Assembly (NCBI GenBank): GCA_959606065.1
Contig: CAUHHV010000010.1
Location: 1 to 64,000, forward strand
Source of the DNA: an uncultured Collinsella sp.
GTDB taxonomy: Bacteria; Actinomycetota; Coriobacteriia; Coriobacteriales; Coriobacteriaceae
DNA length: 64,000 bases
Reading direction: 5' to 3'
In this document: positions 43,060-51,412 of the stretch, in pieces
Numbering within the stretch: position 1 is the first letter of the stretch
How the letters are laid out: the number at the start of each line of letters is the position of its first letter
Notes under the pieces: generated by a model
Told to the model about the DNA's origin: nothing
Database searches by the model: none
The model's input: only the letters and a program-made list of their open reading frames with translations
Made by a program: the position numbers and the translations under genes

Positions 43060-44271
43060 GAGAGTGGATAATCTCCCACTTTGAGGCCGGGGACTGCGGA
43101 CAAAAAGTTGGACCGTCAAGGTCCGGTTTGGAGTCCGCATGACATACAGTAGAGCCGTAGTAGAGAGGGCCGGGGAGCTCCGCCGCTCCGGGCTCTCGTG
43201 CAGGGAGATAGCCCGGGAGCTCGACGGGCCGAGCAAGAGCGCCGTCGCGCGCTGGACGAGGTCCGTGGCCGCGGGCGGAACCGTCGGGAGGGCGGTCGCG
43301 AAGATGGAGCTGCCGAAGGTCGTCGGGGACGGTCCGGTGTACCCCGACATCGACCCGGACGACAAGGACGCCCTGATAGAGCGCCTCGTCCTGGAGAACG
43401 CCGTCCTCAGGGCGGTGAACGACGTTTTAAAAGCCGCGAGCCTCGACGGGATGTCGAACAGGGAGAAGACCCTGGTGATAGACCGCCTGAGGCCTGCGGG
43501 GAAGTGGTCCTTGAGAGAACTCACCGCTTTCTTGAGGATATCGAGGAGCTCCTATGACTACCAGCGGCGCGCGATCGCCAGGCCGGACCGCCTGGCGCCG
43601 CTGAGGGCCCTCGTGCGGCGCGTGTTCCTGGAGGACGGCGACGGCGCGCGCGGCTACCGCTTCGTGGTGCGCAGGCTCCGCGAGCGCGGCGCGACTTCCG
43701 CTCGGCCCTGCCGAACTTCCTGTGGCTCACCGACATCACCGAGTTCAGGCTGCCCTCCGGCAGGAAGGTCTACCTGTCGGCCATCAGGGACTGCTTCGAC
43801 TCCTCGGTCGTGGCGTGGAGGGCCGGCGAGAGCCCGGACGCCGCGCTCGCCAACTCGACGCTCGAGGACGCCTGCGCGCTGCTCGCGCCCGGCGAGCGCC
43901 CCGTCATCCACTCCGACCGCGGCGGCCACTACCGCTGGCCCGGCTGGATCTCGATCTGCGAGGGGCACGGCCTCGCCAGGAGCATGGCCGCCAAGGGCTG
44001 CAGCCCGGACAACGCGGCGATGGAGGGCTTCTTCGGCCTGCTCAAGAGGGAGTTCTGGCACGGCAGGGACTGGTCGGGCTGGACCCCTGCCCGCTTCATC
44101 GAGGAGCTCGGGGGCTGGATCGGCCGATACAATACGGAGAGGCGCAGCGATGCGCTCGGCGGCCGCACGCCGGCCGAGTTCCGCGCCGCGCTGGGAAGGG
44201 CCGCGTGACGGTCCAGGAAATCGTCCGCAGTTCCCCGTCACCGGGCCTAAAACGGGAAATTATCCACTCTC
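43060..44271 (+). mobile_element. IS3-family insertion sequence, damaged
   Basis: The ends are imperfect inverted repeats: GAGAGTGGATAATCTCCC at 43060 on the left and, reading inward from 44271, GAGAGTGGATAATTTCCC on the right; similarity continues as TTTNAGGCC. The interior holds the remains of an IS3-type transposase. A second, shorter copy of the end sequence (GAGAGTGGAT) lies at 43031-43040, 29 bases outside the left end. No target-site duplication is visible. Length is about 1.2 kb, short for IS3 because of an internal deletion. Confidence 0.82.
43139..44208 (+). pseudogene. IS3-family transposase, frameshifted with internal deletion
   Basis: The first frame has an HTH (SGLSCREIARELDGPSKSAVARWT), a leucine-zipper-like region and the beginning of the orfB part (KWSLRELTAFLRISRSSYDYQRR to GYRFVVRRLRERG). 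Near 43690 the reading shifts by one base straight into DFRSALPNFLWLTDITEF, the start of the rve integrase core. The linker that normally separates these segments (roughly 50-60 residues) is missing. The core continues with HSDRGGHYR, SPDNAAMEGFFGLLKREFW and YNTERR, so two acidic catalytic residues and the final Glu survive. The joined product cannot be made without a frameshift. Confidence 0.85.
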
Positions 44272-44295
44272 ATAGTCATCAAGGCTCACAGCCTC

Positions 44296-44652
44296 TTACT
44301 CGGCCACCTCGCGCAGGGCCGACATCGTAGCTGCATATTGCTGCTGCAGCGCATGCATTCCCTCGCGAGCGCCGTCAACGGAGCCGGCACCGCGCAGCGC
44401 TTCGGTCACCACGACCGCCGGCTCGTACAGATTATCGAATCCCAGGTTCTGGCTCACGCCCTTGAGCGTGTGCGCTGCCATAAACGCACCTTCGGCGTCT
44501 CCTGCCGCCATGGCGGCCTCCAGCTTGTCCATGCTCTCGTCATCCAAAAACTTGAGGGCAAAGCGGGCAAGCATTTCCTCGCCCATCAGCCGAGCGCACG
44601 CGTCATCATAATTAGCGCCGATCTTCTCATACGCCTCACGCATGGAAATCAT
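44296..44652 (-). CDS. Histidine phosphotransfer (Hpt) domain protein
   Basis: This 118-residue protein is one four-helix Hpt domain. The phosphorylated His is in FMAAHTLKGVSQNLGFDNLY, preceded by FALKFLDDESMDKLEAAMAAGDAEG. Hpt proteins pass phosphate between a hybrid sensor kinase and a response regulator. The gene lies 23 bases after the GGDEF-REC-HD-GYP protein gene on the same strand, whose receiver domain is a likely partner. No cognate kinase is in the window. Confidence 0.92.
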   Translation of the reverse strand: MISMREAYEKIGANYDDACARLMGEEMLARFALKFLDDESMDKLEAAMAAGDAEGAFMAAHTLKGVSQNLGFDNLYEPAVVVTEALRGAGSVDGAREGMHALQQQYAATMSALREVAE

Positions 44653-44675
44653 GGATTAAAACTCCTTTGGTCAAA

Positions 44676-46556
44676 CTAAATCGTGGGAAACGCGACGACG
44701 TCAGCGGGGCGTGCCAACGTCTCGGCAATTTGGTCTTGCACCTCGAGCAGACAATCGAGCAGCAGCGGGTTAAAGGTGCCGCACTTACCGTCCAGGATCA
44801 TCTGAATTGCCTCCTTGTGCGGGATAGCGTCCTTGTACACGCGCACGCTCGTCAGAGCATCGTACACGTCGGCCACCGAAACCACCTGTGCGGCAATGGG
44901 AATTTCGTCGCCCTTAAGGCCATCGGGATAACCCTTGCCGTCCCAGCGCTCGTGATGCCAACGCGCAATCTGGTACGCATATTCCATAAGCGCATTGCCG
45001 GCGTGATGGCTACCCAGCTCAAGCAGCATGTCGGCGCCGATTGTGGTATGCGTCTTCATAATCTCGAACTCCTCGGGCGTAAGGCGCCCGGGTTTGTTGA
45101 GAATCGCATCGTCAATCGACATCTTGCCGATATCGTGCAGCGCCGAAGCCAGGGCAATCGTGGAGCGCTCCTCATTGTCAAGGGAAATGGTGTCGCTACG
45201 CTGGACCAGACAGCCAAGCAGCAGCTCGGTCAGCTTTTCGATGTTCGTAACGTGCCTGCCGCTCTCGCCGTTGCGAAGCTCCATGACGCCAGCCATGATG
45301 TCGATGAGCATGCGACTGTTCTTGACACGCTCGTTGTACTGCTGGGACAGCAGGCTCGTCAGGCGGCGCTGTTTGGCGTATAGGCGGATGGTGTTGCTTA
45401 CACGGCGGCGCACGACACGGGAGTCAAACGGGCGGTTGATATAGTCCGAGGCGCCTAGCTCGTACGCGCGCAGAACCATATCATCGGAGTCTTCGCTCGA
45501 AATCATGATGACAGGCAGATTGTCACCAACCGATCGGCGCGACAGACCGGCCAGCACCTCAAAGCCGCTTATGCCCGGCATGACAATGTCCAGCAGCACG
45601 AGCGACAACTCATCGCCATAGCGGTCGACAATGTCGAGCGCCGCACGACCGTTATCGGCCTCGAGGATGCAATATTCGTCCTTGAGCATCTCGCTGAGAA
45701 TGACTCGGTTCATCTCGGAGTCATCGACAATAAGCACCAAAGGCCTTTCGCTTTGGAAGGCCTCGATGGAATCGGCATCGGTCACGACCGTACCGGCTTT
45801 TGCCTTAGCGCGGCTCAGTAACTGGACAGCGCGGCCAACGCCCTCATCGACCGTCTCGCCATGAATGCGAACGCCACCAACACATGCCGTCAAGCTCACG
45901 TACTCATGGCCCGGAATAATCGTGGAACGAACGGCATCGGACACCTGATGCAGGCGACGGGTGAAGTCATCGGAGGGAATATTGGGCATGACAACCACAA
46001 ACTTGTCGCAGCCATAGCGCACAAGCTCGTCAGTCGAACGGATTCCGCTGCGCATGGCTGTCGCCACAGCACCGAGCGCAAGGTCGCCGGCATGACGGCC
46101 ACACGTATCGTTGAAGACCCTAAAATCATCAAGGTCGATCATCGCAACGCCGGCATTCATGCGGGCGCTTCGGAGCTTTTCCTCGTAATACCGGCGATTA
46201 TGCACGCTCGTCAGCACGTCGGTGTAGACAAGGTCCTCTTCTGCAGCCTCTTGCCCATCGATCGGACGCACCATCAGCAGGACATGAGGCTTGCCCTCGA
46301 CCTTCAGAGGGCGCAGATGGGCACGGTACTCAACGCCATCGTTGAGCAGTTGCTCCGACACCTCATCGGAATCTGTCAAGGCCTCAAGACTTGCCTGGCG
46401 CAAACAAGGGCAGCGATCGCCGGCGAGCAGGCAGTTAGGCTCGCTCTTAATCTGATCGGCCGACAGTAAACGTACCACGGGGTAGGTCTTCGCGACACGG
46501 GCGACCTCGGCGGCAGCCTCCTCGTCGGTTAGATTGACCTCGTGATTATTGAGCAT
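44676..46556 (-). CDS. GGDEF (degenerate)-REC-HD-GYP signalling protein
   Basis: This 626-residue protein has four parts. Residues 1-105 are a PAS-like or unrecognised input region. A GGDEF domain (about 110-265) starts DVLTSVHNRRYYEEKL, but its active site reads GCDKF (182-186), so cyclic-di-GMP synthesis is doubtful. A receiver domain (about 272-390) has the acidic pair DD at 278-279 and phospho-acceptor Asp323 in LLDIVMPG. An HD-GYP phosphodiesterase domain (about 400-615) has ALHDIGKMS and HHERWDGKGYPDGL intact. It probably hydrolyses cyclic-di-GMP under phosphorelay control, with the Hpt protein downstream. Confidence 0.93.
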   Translation of the reverse strand: MLNNHEVNLTDEEAAAEVARVAKTYPVVRLLSADQIKSEPNCLLAGDRCPCLRQASLEALTDSDEVSEQLLNDGVEYRAHLRPLKVEGKPHVLLMVRPIDGQEAAEEDLVYTDVLTSVHNRRYYEEKLRSARMNAGVAMIDLDDFRVFNDTCGRHAGDLALGAVATAMRSGIRSTDELVRYGCDKFVVVMPNIPSDDFTRRLHQVSDAVRSTIIPGHEYVSLTACVGGVRIHGETVDEGVGRAVQLLSRAKAKAGTVVTDADSIEAFQSERPLVLIVDDSEMNRVILSEMLKDEYCILEADNGRAALDIVDRYGDELSLVLLDIVMPGISGFEVLAGLSRRSVGDNLPVIMISSEDSDDMVLRAYELGASDYINRPFDSRVVRRRVSNTIRLYAKQRRLTSLLSQQYNERVKNSRMLIDIMAGVMELRNGESGRHVTNIEKLTELLLGCLVQRSDTISLDNEERSTIALASALHDIGKMSIDDAILNKPGRLTPEEFEIMKTHTTIGADMLLELGSHHAGNALMEYAYQIARWHHERWDGKGYPDGLKGDEIPIAAQVVSVADVYDALTSVRVYKDAIPHKEAIQMILDGKCGTFNPLLLDCLLEVQDQIAETLARPADVVAFPTI

Positions 46557-46767
46557 ATGGGGCCCTTTCGATAGTTTCGCATGGTGGCGGTGGGTTCCAA
46601 ATGTTACAAGGGTAACACCTTGTCGATGCAGGTAAGCACGTGAATGCTGTTACATTTTTATGAGTTGGCAGACGGCGCGATTAAAGCCGCAGACGTGAGG
46701 TTTTGAGCACATTTGTTAACACGGCCGAAACGTTTGCGGGTGAAGTCTGCTTTGGCTATTGCGGGTG

Positions 46768-47565
46768 TTAGAGCCCCAGGATGCCAAGGACAGTCTGGGC
46801 AGCCGCTCCCGGGCGATCGCGCAGGCCGTTGTGCGCGCCGGGAACCATTACGAGCGGACAGTCCAAAAGCTCAGCCGCCACCCTCGTGCCCGCCTCGCGA
46901 GGCGTGCCAATCGAGAGCTCGCCCAGGAGCACGGCGGCCACCGTTTTCGACGCACGGACGCTATCCCAATCGGGAACGCAGGTCATAGTAATCCCGTATT
47001 CGTTCGCCATGAAACTGCGGCCGTTGCGCAGGGCATGCTTGGCTTCCGCCTCGGTTAACTTGGGGGCCTCAGGGTCCGAATCGCCGATGGCGCCCAGGAA
47101 GGCCCGTAATGCCCTGGAGACCTTTCCCGCGGCGATCATCTCGAGCAAAACCGGGGCCGCGCCCAGACCGGCGCCCTCATCCGTCACGGCGGGTTCATGC
47201 AGAATCGCACGCGAGATTATGGCGGGGTTTGCACGGAGAAGCTCCAGGGCCACCAACGTACCGGCACTGTGCGCGAGCACGTTTGCCGGAGCGCCAATAT
47301 GCTCGATAACGACCTGCAGGTCGGCGGCTTGGGCGGCGAGGTCGTAGCGTCCGTCTGCAGCGTCGCCGCTCTCGCCGCAACCGCGGCGGTCGTAGGTAAT
47401 GACGCGATAGTCACAGGCGAGCTCGCGGGCGATGCCGTCAAAAAAGACACCGTCGACGCACGCACCGTGCACGCAAACCAAGGCGGGTGCATCGGACGAT
47501 ACAACCGGGCCGGCATACTCGCGGCAGGCGATCGTAGTGCCCGCATTCTCGACCGTAAAATCCAT
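46768..47565 (-). CDS. Alpha/beta-hydrolase fold protein
   Basis: The fold is clear from CVHGACVDGVFFDGIARELA (oxyanion region), ITYDRRGCGESG and the nucleophile elbow LAHSAGTLVALELL, in which Ser sits in HSAG. The C-terminal His is in VPGAHNGLRDRPG. The usual Asp is probably in the DCPLVMVPG region. It could be an esterase, lactonase or peptidase; the substrate is unknown. The product is 265 residues. It is monocistronic, with about 210 featureless bases between it and the GGDEF gene's start. Confidence 0.88.
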   Translation of the reverse strand: MDFTVENAGTTIACREYAGPVVSSDAPALVCVHGACVDGVFFDGIARELACDYRVITYDRRGCGESGDAADGRYDLAAQAADLQVVIEHIGAPANVLAHSAGTLVALELLRANPAIISRAILHEPAVTDEGAGLGAAPVLLEMIAAGKVSRALRAFLGAIGDSDPEAPKLTEAEAKHALRNGRSFMANEYGITMTCVPDWDSVRASKTVAAVLLGELSIGTPREAGTRVAAELLDCPLVMVPGAHNGLRDRPGAAAQTVLGILGL

Positions 47566-47790
47566 ACTGTGTTCCCATCATCAACGCCCATCCAGTTGCA
47601 CGTCAGTGCGGTTGGATAGACCCGCATTGCCTTACACCTTGTTAACAGATTAACTTTACCCGACCCGAGGCTTTTCATGGCACGGCATCATGAGCGACGT
47701 GAAAAAACGAAACCTGTAAAGCAAGAGCCCACACCTTGCTTTGGAGCCGATGCTATGCTTAGGCACAATTGTCTTGAGGAGCATATGCCT

Positions 47791-48567
47791 ATGTCTACGT
47801 TTTTGAATGCCAGCCCCATCTTTGGGCCCGTTCGCAGCCGTCGCCTTGGTCTCTCGCTCGGCGTCAACATGATGCCGGCCAGCGGCAAAATCTGCACGTT
47901 CGACTGCATCTACTGCGAGAACGGCCTCAACGCCGAGCGCCCCTGCCATGAGCCGTATAACACGGCTGCCGTGGTACTCGAAGCGCTCGAGGCAAAGCTG
48001 CGCGAGATGGCAGCCGAGGGCGAGCTCCCCGATGTAATCACCTTCGCAGGCAACGGCGAGCCCACCGCCGCACCGGAGTTTCCACGGGCCATCGCCGGCG
48101 CCGTCGCACTGCGCGACGAGCTTGCCCCAAACTCCAAGATCGCCGTGCTCTCCAACGGCACACGCGCCGACCGCCCCGAGGTGCACGACGCGCTCATGAT
48201 GGTCGACGACAACATTCTTAAGCTCGATACCGTCGACCCGGCGTTTATCCAGCTGCTCGACCAGCCTGTTGGCCCCTACAACGTCGAACACCAGATCGAG
48301 ACGTTCGCAAGCTTTGACGGTCACGTTATTATCCAGACGATCTTTTTGACCGGCGAGTATCAGGGCAAGCTCATCGACAATACCGGCGAGGAGTATGTTG
48401 CCCCCTGGCTCGCGGCGCTTGAGCGCATTCGTCCGCAGGAGGCGACCATCTACACGGTCGCGCGCGAGACACCAGTCGCCGGCCTTGCCAAAGCAGCGCC
48501 CGAGGTGCTCGACGCCATTGCCGCGCGCGTGCGCGCCCTCGGTATTCCCTGCCAGGTGAGCTACTAG
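47791..48567 (+). CDS. TYW1-like radical SAM protein
   Basis: The start is placed at the ATG at 47791 (MSTFLNASPIFGPVRSRRLG), with GAGGAG upstream; an ATG at 47785 is the alternative and a longer frame to 47677 lacks support. The radical SAM cysteines are 35, 39 and 42 (CTFDCIYCENG). FAGNGEPTAAPEFP and VLSNGTRADRPEV follow. This matches COG0731-type Fe-S oxidoreductases related to wybutosine enzyme TYW1, of unknown substrate in bacteria. It has no SPASM domain and no peptide gene near it, unlike the maturase at 38015. Confidence 0.88.
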   Translation: MSTFLNASPIFGPVRSRRLGLSLGVNMMPASGKICTFDCIYCENGLNAERPCHEPYNTAAVVLEALEAKLREMAAEGELPDVITFAGNGEPTAAPEFPRAIAGAVALRDELAPNSKIAVLSNGTRADRPEVHDALMMVDDNILKLDTVDPAFIQLLDQPVGPYNVEHQIETFASFDGHVIIQTIFLTGEYQGKLIDNTGEEYVAPWLAALERIRPQEATIYTVARETPVAGLAKAAPEVLDAIAARVRALGIPCQVSY

Positions 48568-48608
48568 CAAAACCACGCAGCAGCTAGTGCCCGCCATCCC
48601 GCCCCATC

Positions 48609-48675
48609 AGTTGCGGTGATATAGTTCCTATTTGTGCTGTTAAACCGCTTAAATCGGAACTATATCACCGCAACT
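48609..48675. repeat. Palindromic repeat family C (AGTTGCGGTGATATAG), copy 1
   Basis: Arms 48609-48628 and 48656-48675 are perfect reverse complements over 20 bases, with a 27-base loop. The right arm is followed by TTTTATGG, so it could terminate the radical SAM transcript. A second copy is at 57212. Confidence 0.9.
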
Positions 48676-48727
48676 TTTATGGCCGCGTGGGTGGGCTATA
48701 CTAGCTGCGAATGAAAGGAAGTTAGCC

Positions 48728-49615
48728 ATGTATGACAAAGGACCCGTGCCCGGCCGCAACGACGCTTGCTGGTGCGGCAGCGGCAAGAAATACAAGAAAT
48801 GCCATAGCGCCTTTGATGAGCGCCTCGAGCGCTTGTGGGAAGAAGGCTGGGAGGTTCTGCCTCGCACGCTCTACAAGACTCCCGCCGATATCGAGGGCAT
48901 CAAGCGCTCGGCAGCCATCAACGTGGGCGTGCTCGATTATGTGGGCGAGCATATCGCCGCAGGCATGACCACCAACCAGATCGACCAGATGATCTACGAC
49001 TACACCGTCGAGCACGGTGGCACGCCGGCCGACCTCAACTACGAGGGCTACCCCAAGAGCGTGTGCACCTCGATCAATGATGTGGTCTGCCACGGCATTC
49101 CCTGCGATACGGACGTGCTGCACGAGGGCGACATCATCAACGTAGACTGCTCCACGATCTTGGACGGTTACTTTAGTGATTCGAGCCGCATGTTCTGCAT
49201 CGGCGAGGTCTCGGCCGAGCGCCAGCGCCTGGTCGACGTCACCCGTGCCAGCGTGGAGGCGGGTCTGGCAGCCGTCAAGCCATGGCTACCGCTCTCCGTT
49301 ATGGCCGAGGCAGTACAAAAGACCGTCGAGGACGCCGGCTTTAGCGTGGTGCGCGAGTACGGCGGACACGGCATCGGTAAGGAGTTCCACGAGGACCCGT
49401 TTGTGGGCTTTACCACCGAGGTGCCCGATGTGGACACCATCATGGTGCCGGGCATGGTCTTTACCATCGAGCCCATGGTCAACGCCGGAGCGCCCGACAT
49501 CAAGATCAGCAAGGGCGACGGCTGGTGCGTGCGCACCAAGGACGGCAGCGATTCGGCCCAGTGCGAGGTACAGCTCGTGGTGACCGAGGACGGCTACGAG
49601 CTGCTGAGCTGGTAG
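48728..49615 (+). CDS. map: Methionine aminopeptidase with N-terminal SEC-C zinc motif
   Basis: Type I methionine aminopeptidase removes the initiator Met from new proteins. The metal ligands are in VDCSTILDGYFSDSS (two Asp), GGHGIGKEFHE (His), FTIEPMV (Glu) and QCEVQLVVT (Glu). Residues 10-26 (RNDACWCGSGKKYKKCH) form a SEC-C zinc knuckle like that at the C-terminus of SecA. MetAPs with this extension (MetAP1c class) probably use it to bind ribosomes or partners. The product is 295 residues. The ATG follows GAAAGGAAGTTAGCC. Confidence 0.97.
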   Translation: MYDKGPVPGRNDACWCGSGKKYKKCHSAFDERLERLWEEGWEVLPRTLYKTPADIEGIKRSAAINVGVLDYVGEHIAAGMTTNQIDQMIYDYTVEHGGTPADLNYEGYPKSVCTSINDVVCHGIPCDTDVLHEGDIINVDCSTILDGYFSDSSRMFCIGEVSAERQRLVDVTRASVEAGLAAVKPWLPLSVMAEAVQKTVEDAGFSVVREYGGHGIGKEFHEDPFVGFTTEVPDVDTIMVPGMVFTIEPMVNAGAPDIKISKGDGWCVRTKDGSDSAQCEVQLVVTEDGYELLSW

Positions 49616-49624
49616 CCGTGGATG

Positions 49625-49676
49625 CGCCGGGCTTCACGATGGATATGTTAACCATCGCGAAGCCCGGCGTTTTTAT
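49625..49676 (+). terminator. Intrinsic terminator after map
   Basis: CGCCGGGCTTCACGATGG and CCATCGCGAAGCCCGGCG pair over 18 bases with one mismatch and are followed by TTTTTATAG. Confidence 0.93.
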
Positions 49677-49688
49677 AGCGTTTTGCCT

Positions 49689-49729
49689 GATAAAACCCGC
49701 CAAAATAAACCTGTCCCTTTTTGGCGGGT
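49689..49729. repeat. Dispersed palindromic repeat, family A, copy 3
   Basis: GATAAAACCCGCCAAAATAA and TGGCGGGT: both arms carry the same compensating change (CCCGCC/GGCGGG instead of CCTGCC/GGCAGG), so the stem is preserved. It directly follows the map terminator and overlaps the 5' region of the next gene. Confidence 0.85.
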
Positions 49730-49748
49730 CAAGCGGAAAGGACTACTT

Positions 49749-50684
49749 GTGAACATCTTGGTTTTGCTGCCCGTCAACGACCACCATCGCGCAATTCTTG
49801 AGTCGAGCGCTCCGGGCGAGGACTTTATCTACACGAGCGCCGACGCTATCACGCGCGAACAAGTCGCCAACGCCGACGTGATCTTGGGCAACATCGACTC
49901 TGACATGCTCACGGCATGCGAGCATCTCCAGCTGCTGCAATTGCAGACCGCCGGCTATGACGACTACCTTGCCGCCGGCACCGTGCCAGCCGACGCCAAA
50001 CTGTCTTGCTCGGTGGGCGCCTACGGCCAGGCCGTGAGCGAGCACATGTTTGCCATGGTCCTTTCCATGATGAAGCGCCTGCCCGGCTATCACGACTTGC
50101 AGCGCGAACATCGCTGGGAGGATTTGGGGCCAGTTACCTCGCTCAAAAACGCCAACGTGCTGGTGCTGGGCGCGGGCGATATCGGCGGTCACTTTGCCAC
50201 GCTCTGCCGCGGCATGGGCGCGCACGTCCGCGGCATCAAGCGCCATCCACTCGTCTACCCCATTGTGTTTGAGGACATGGACGGCATGGACGCCCTACCT
50301 GAGCGCCTGGCAGAGGCCGACATCGTCGCATCCTTTATGCCGAGCACGCCCGAGACCCGCGGTCTGGCGAACGCCGAGTTCTTTGCCGCGATGAAACCAG
50401 GTGCCTTCTTTGCCAACGGCGGCCGCGGCGACCTTGTGGTCACCGATGACTTGGTTGCCGTTCTGGAGTCGGGACATCTCGCCGGCGCCGCGGTCGACGT
50501 CACCGACCCCGAACCGCTGCCCGCGACAAGCCCCCTGTGGGATGCGCCCAACATGCTCATCACGCCGCACGTCTCCGGCTGGTTCCACCTGGCAGCCACG
50601 CTCAACAACGTCGTCGACATCGCCGCGGAGAATCTGCGTCACCTGCAGGCCGGCGAGACCCTGCGCTGCTGGATCGAACACTAA
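49749..50684 (+). CDS. D-isomer-specific 2-hydroxyacid dehydrogenase
   Basis: The true start is the GTG at 49749 (VNILVLLPVND), after GGAAAGGACTACTT; the open frame upstream is translated repeat. The NAD-binding site is NVLVLGAGDIGGHFATLCRG. The catalytic Arg is in NGGRGDLVVTDDL, Glu in DPEPLPATSPLW and His in TPHVSGWFH. The product is 311 residues. It reduces a 2-keto acid to a D-2-hydroxy acid or the reverse; the substrate is unknown. It is monocistronic with a terminator 2 bases past its stop. Confidence 0.92.
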   Translation: MNILVLLPVNDHHRAILESSAPGEDFIYTSADAITREQVANADVILGNIDSDMLTACEHLQLLQLQTAGYDDYLAAGTVPADAKLSCSVGAYGQAVSEHMFAMVLSMMKRLPGYHDLQREHRWEDLGPVTSLKNANVLVLGAGDIGGHFATLCRGMGAHVRGIKRHPLVYPIVFEDMDGMDALPERLAEADIVASFMPSTPETRGLANAEFFAAMKPGAFFANGGRGDLVVTDDLVAVLESGHLAGAAVDVTDPEPLPATSPLWDAPNMLITPHVSGWFHLAATLNNVVDIAAENLRHLQAGETLRCWIEH

Positions 50685-50686
50685 GA

Positions 50687-50713
50687 ATTACGCCGTTTTA
50701 CAAACGGCGTAAT
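50687..50713 (+). terminator. Hairpin after the hydroxyacid dehydrogenase
   Basis: ATTACGCCGTTT and AAACGGCGTAAT form a perfect 12-bp stem with a 3-base loop. No T run follows, but it lies just after the stop codon. Confidence 0.7.
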
Positions 50714-50726
50714 GAGCCGACGCTGC

Positions 50727-50912
50727 GAGCCCGTCTGGACGACAATCTGCCTTTCAACTTCGGCGGCATGACCAGAAGGTCAATGCCGCCTTGTTTCAAG
50801 GCACCTTGCTCGCCCAGACGGGCTCTCGCTGACTTTTGTTCAACCTGTAGGGACTGGCTGGCGCGGCCCTGCCTGGGGGCATTCGCTGACTTTTATTCGA
50901 CCTGCAGGGTCT
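50727..50912. repeat. 99-base hairpin followed by a direct-repeat pair
   Basis: GAGCCCGTCTGGACG (50727) pairs with CGCCCAGACGGGCTC (ends 50825); between them TGCCTTTCAAC pairs with GTTTCAAGGCA and GGCGGCATGACC with GGTCAATGCCGCC. Two similar strings follow, CGCTGACTTTTGTTCAACC (50827) and CGCTGACTTTTATTCGACC (50884). The block fills the gap between the dehydrogenase terminator and the PIN toxin gene; no reading frame is convincing. Confidence 0.75.
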
Positions 50913-50920
50913 TCAAATTG

Positions 50921-51412
50921 CTAGAGCGTTGCTAAGTAATTCTTTGCGTCTTCTACGCTCATTGCTGCGACGGGTGCGTGTGAACAGAGTTTGACATCGT
51001 TGGTGACCAGTAGATCCGCCTGAGCACGTATCGCTGCCGCAATGATTAAATCGTCTTCGTAATCGCTATGGAGCTCACGCTGTCTGCTCGCCATCCATAT
51101 GTCACTCAGGTCGCAGGGTACCGACGTGGCAAGTTGCGACAACACGTCGAGGCAATCCCATGCAAGTGATGTCGACGCCACGGCAGCATCTTGAGAAAGC
51201 GAGCCGTGCTCTCGCCGATACCATGCCTTATGTTCGCTTGAAATCAAATAAAACAGGTCTTTGGACGATGTCGCCGCATACAGCAAATCAACCTGCGCCG
51301 TGCATGCATCGCGTAAAAACTCAATCGCCACCGAACGACCACGTCGTGAGGGAATGAAGTAATCGAGCCACACGTTGGTGTCAACCAAGATGCGCTTTGG
51401 AGTCTCACTCAT
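50921..51412 (-). CDS. PIN-domain toxin (VapC-like ribonuclease)
   Basis: The PIN fold is shown by ILVDTNVWLDYFIPSRRG (first Asp), and DYEDDLIIAAAIRAQADLLVTND near the C-terminus, which carries the other metal-binding Asp residues. These toxins cut RNA when freed from antitoxin. The protein has 163 residues, longer than typical VapC (about 130), with an insert near residues 55-85. Its ATG overlaps the end of the antitoxin gene by 8 bases, as usual in toxin-antitoxin operons. Confidence 0.9.
   Translation of the reverse strand: MSETPKRILVDTNVWLDYFIPSRRGRSVAIEFLRDACTAQVDLLYAATSSKDLFYLISSEHKAWYRREHGSLSQDAAVASTSLAWDCLDVLSQLATSVPCDLSDIWMASRQRELHSDYEDDLIIAAAIRAQADLLVTNDVKLCSHAPVAAMSVEDAKNYLATL

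Noticed and set aside
43139..44275. Intact 378-codon transposase
   Set aside because: The frame is open, but after about residue 180 it reads the integrase core in the wrong frame (Arg/Ala/Ser-rich). The conserved core is in another frame, so the gene is broken.
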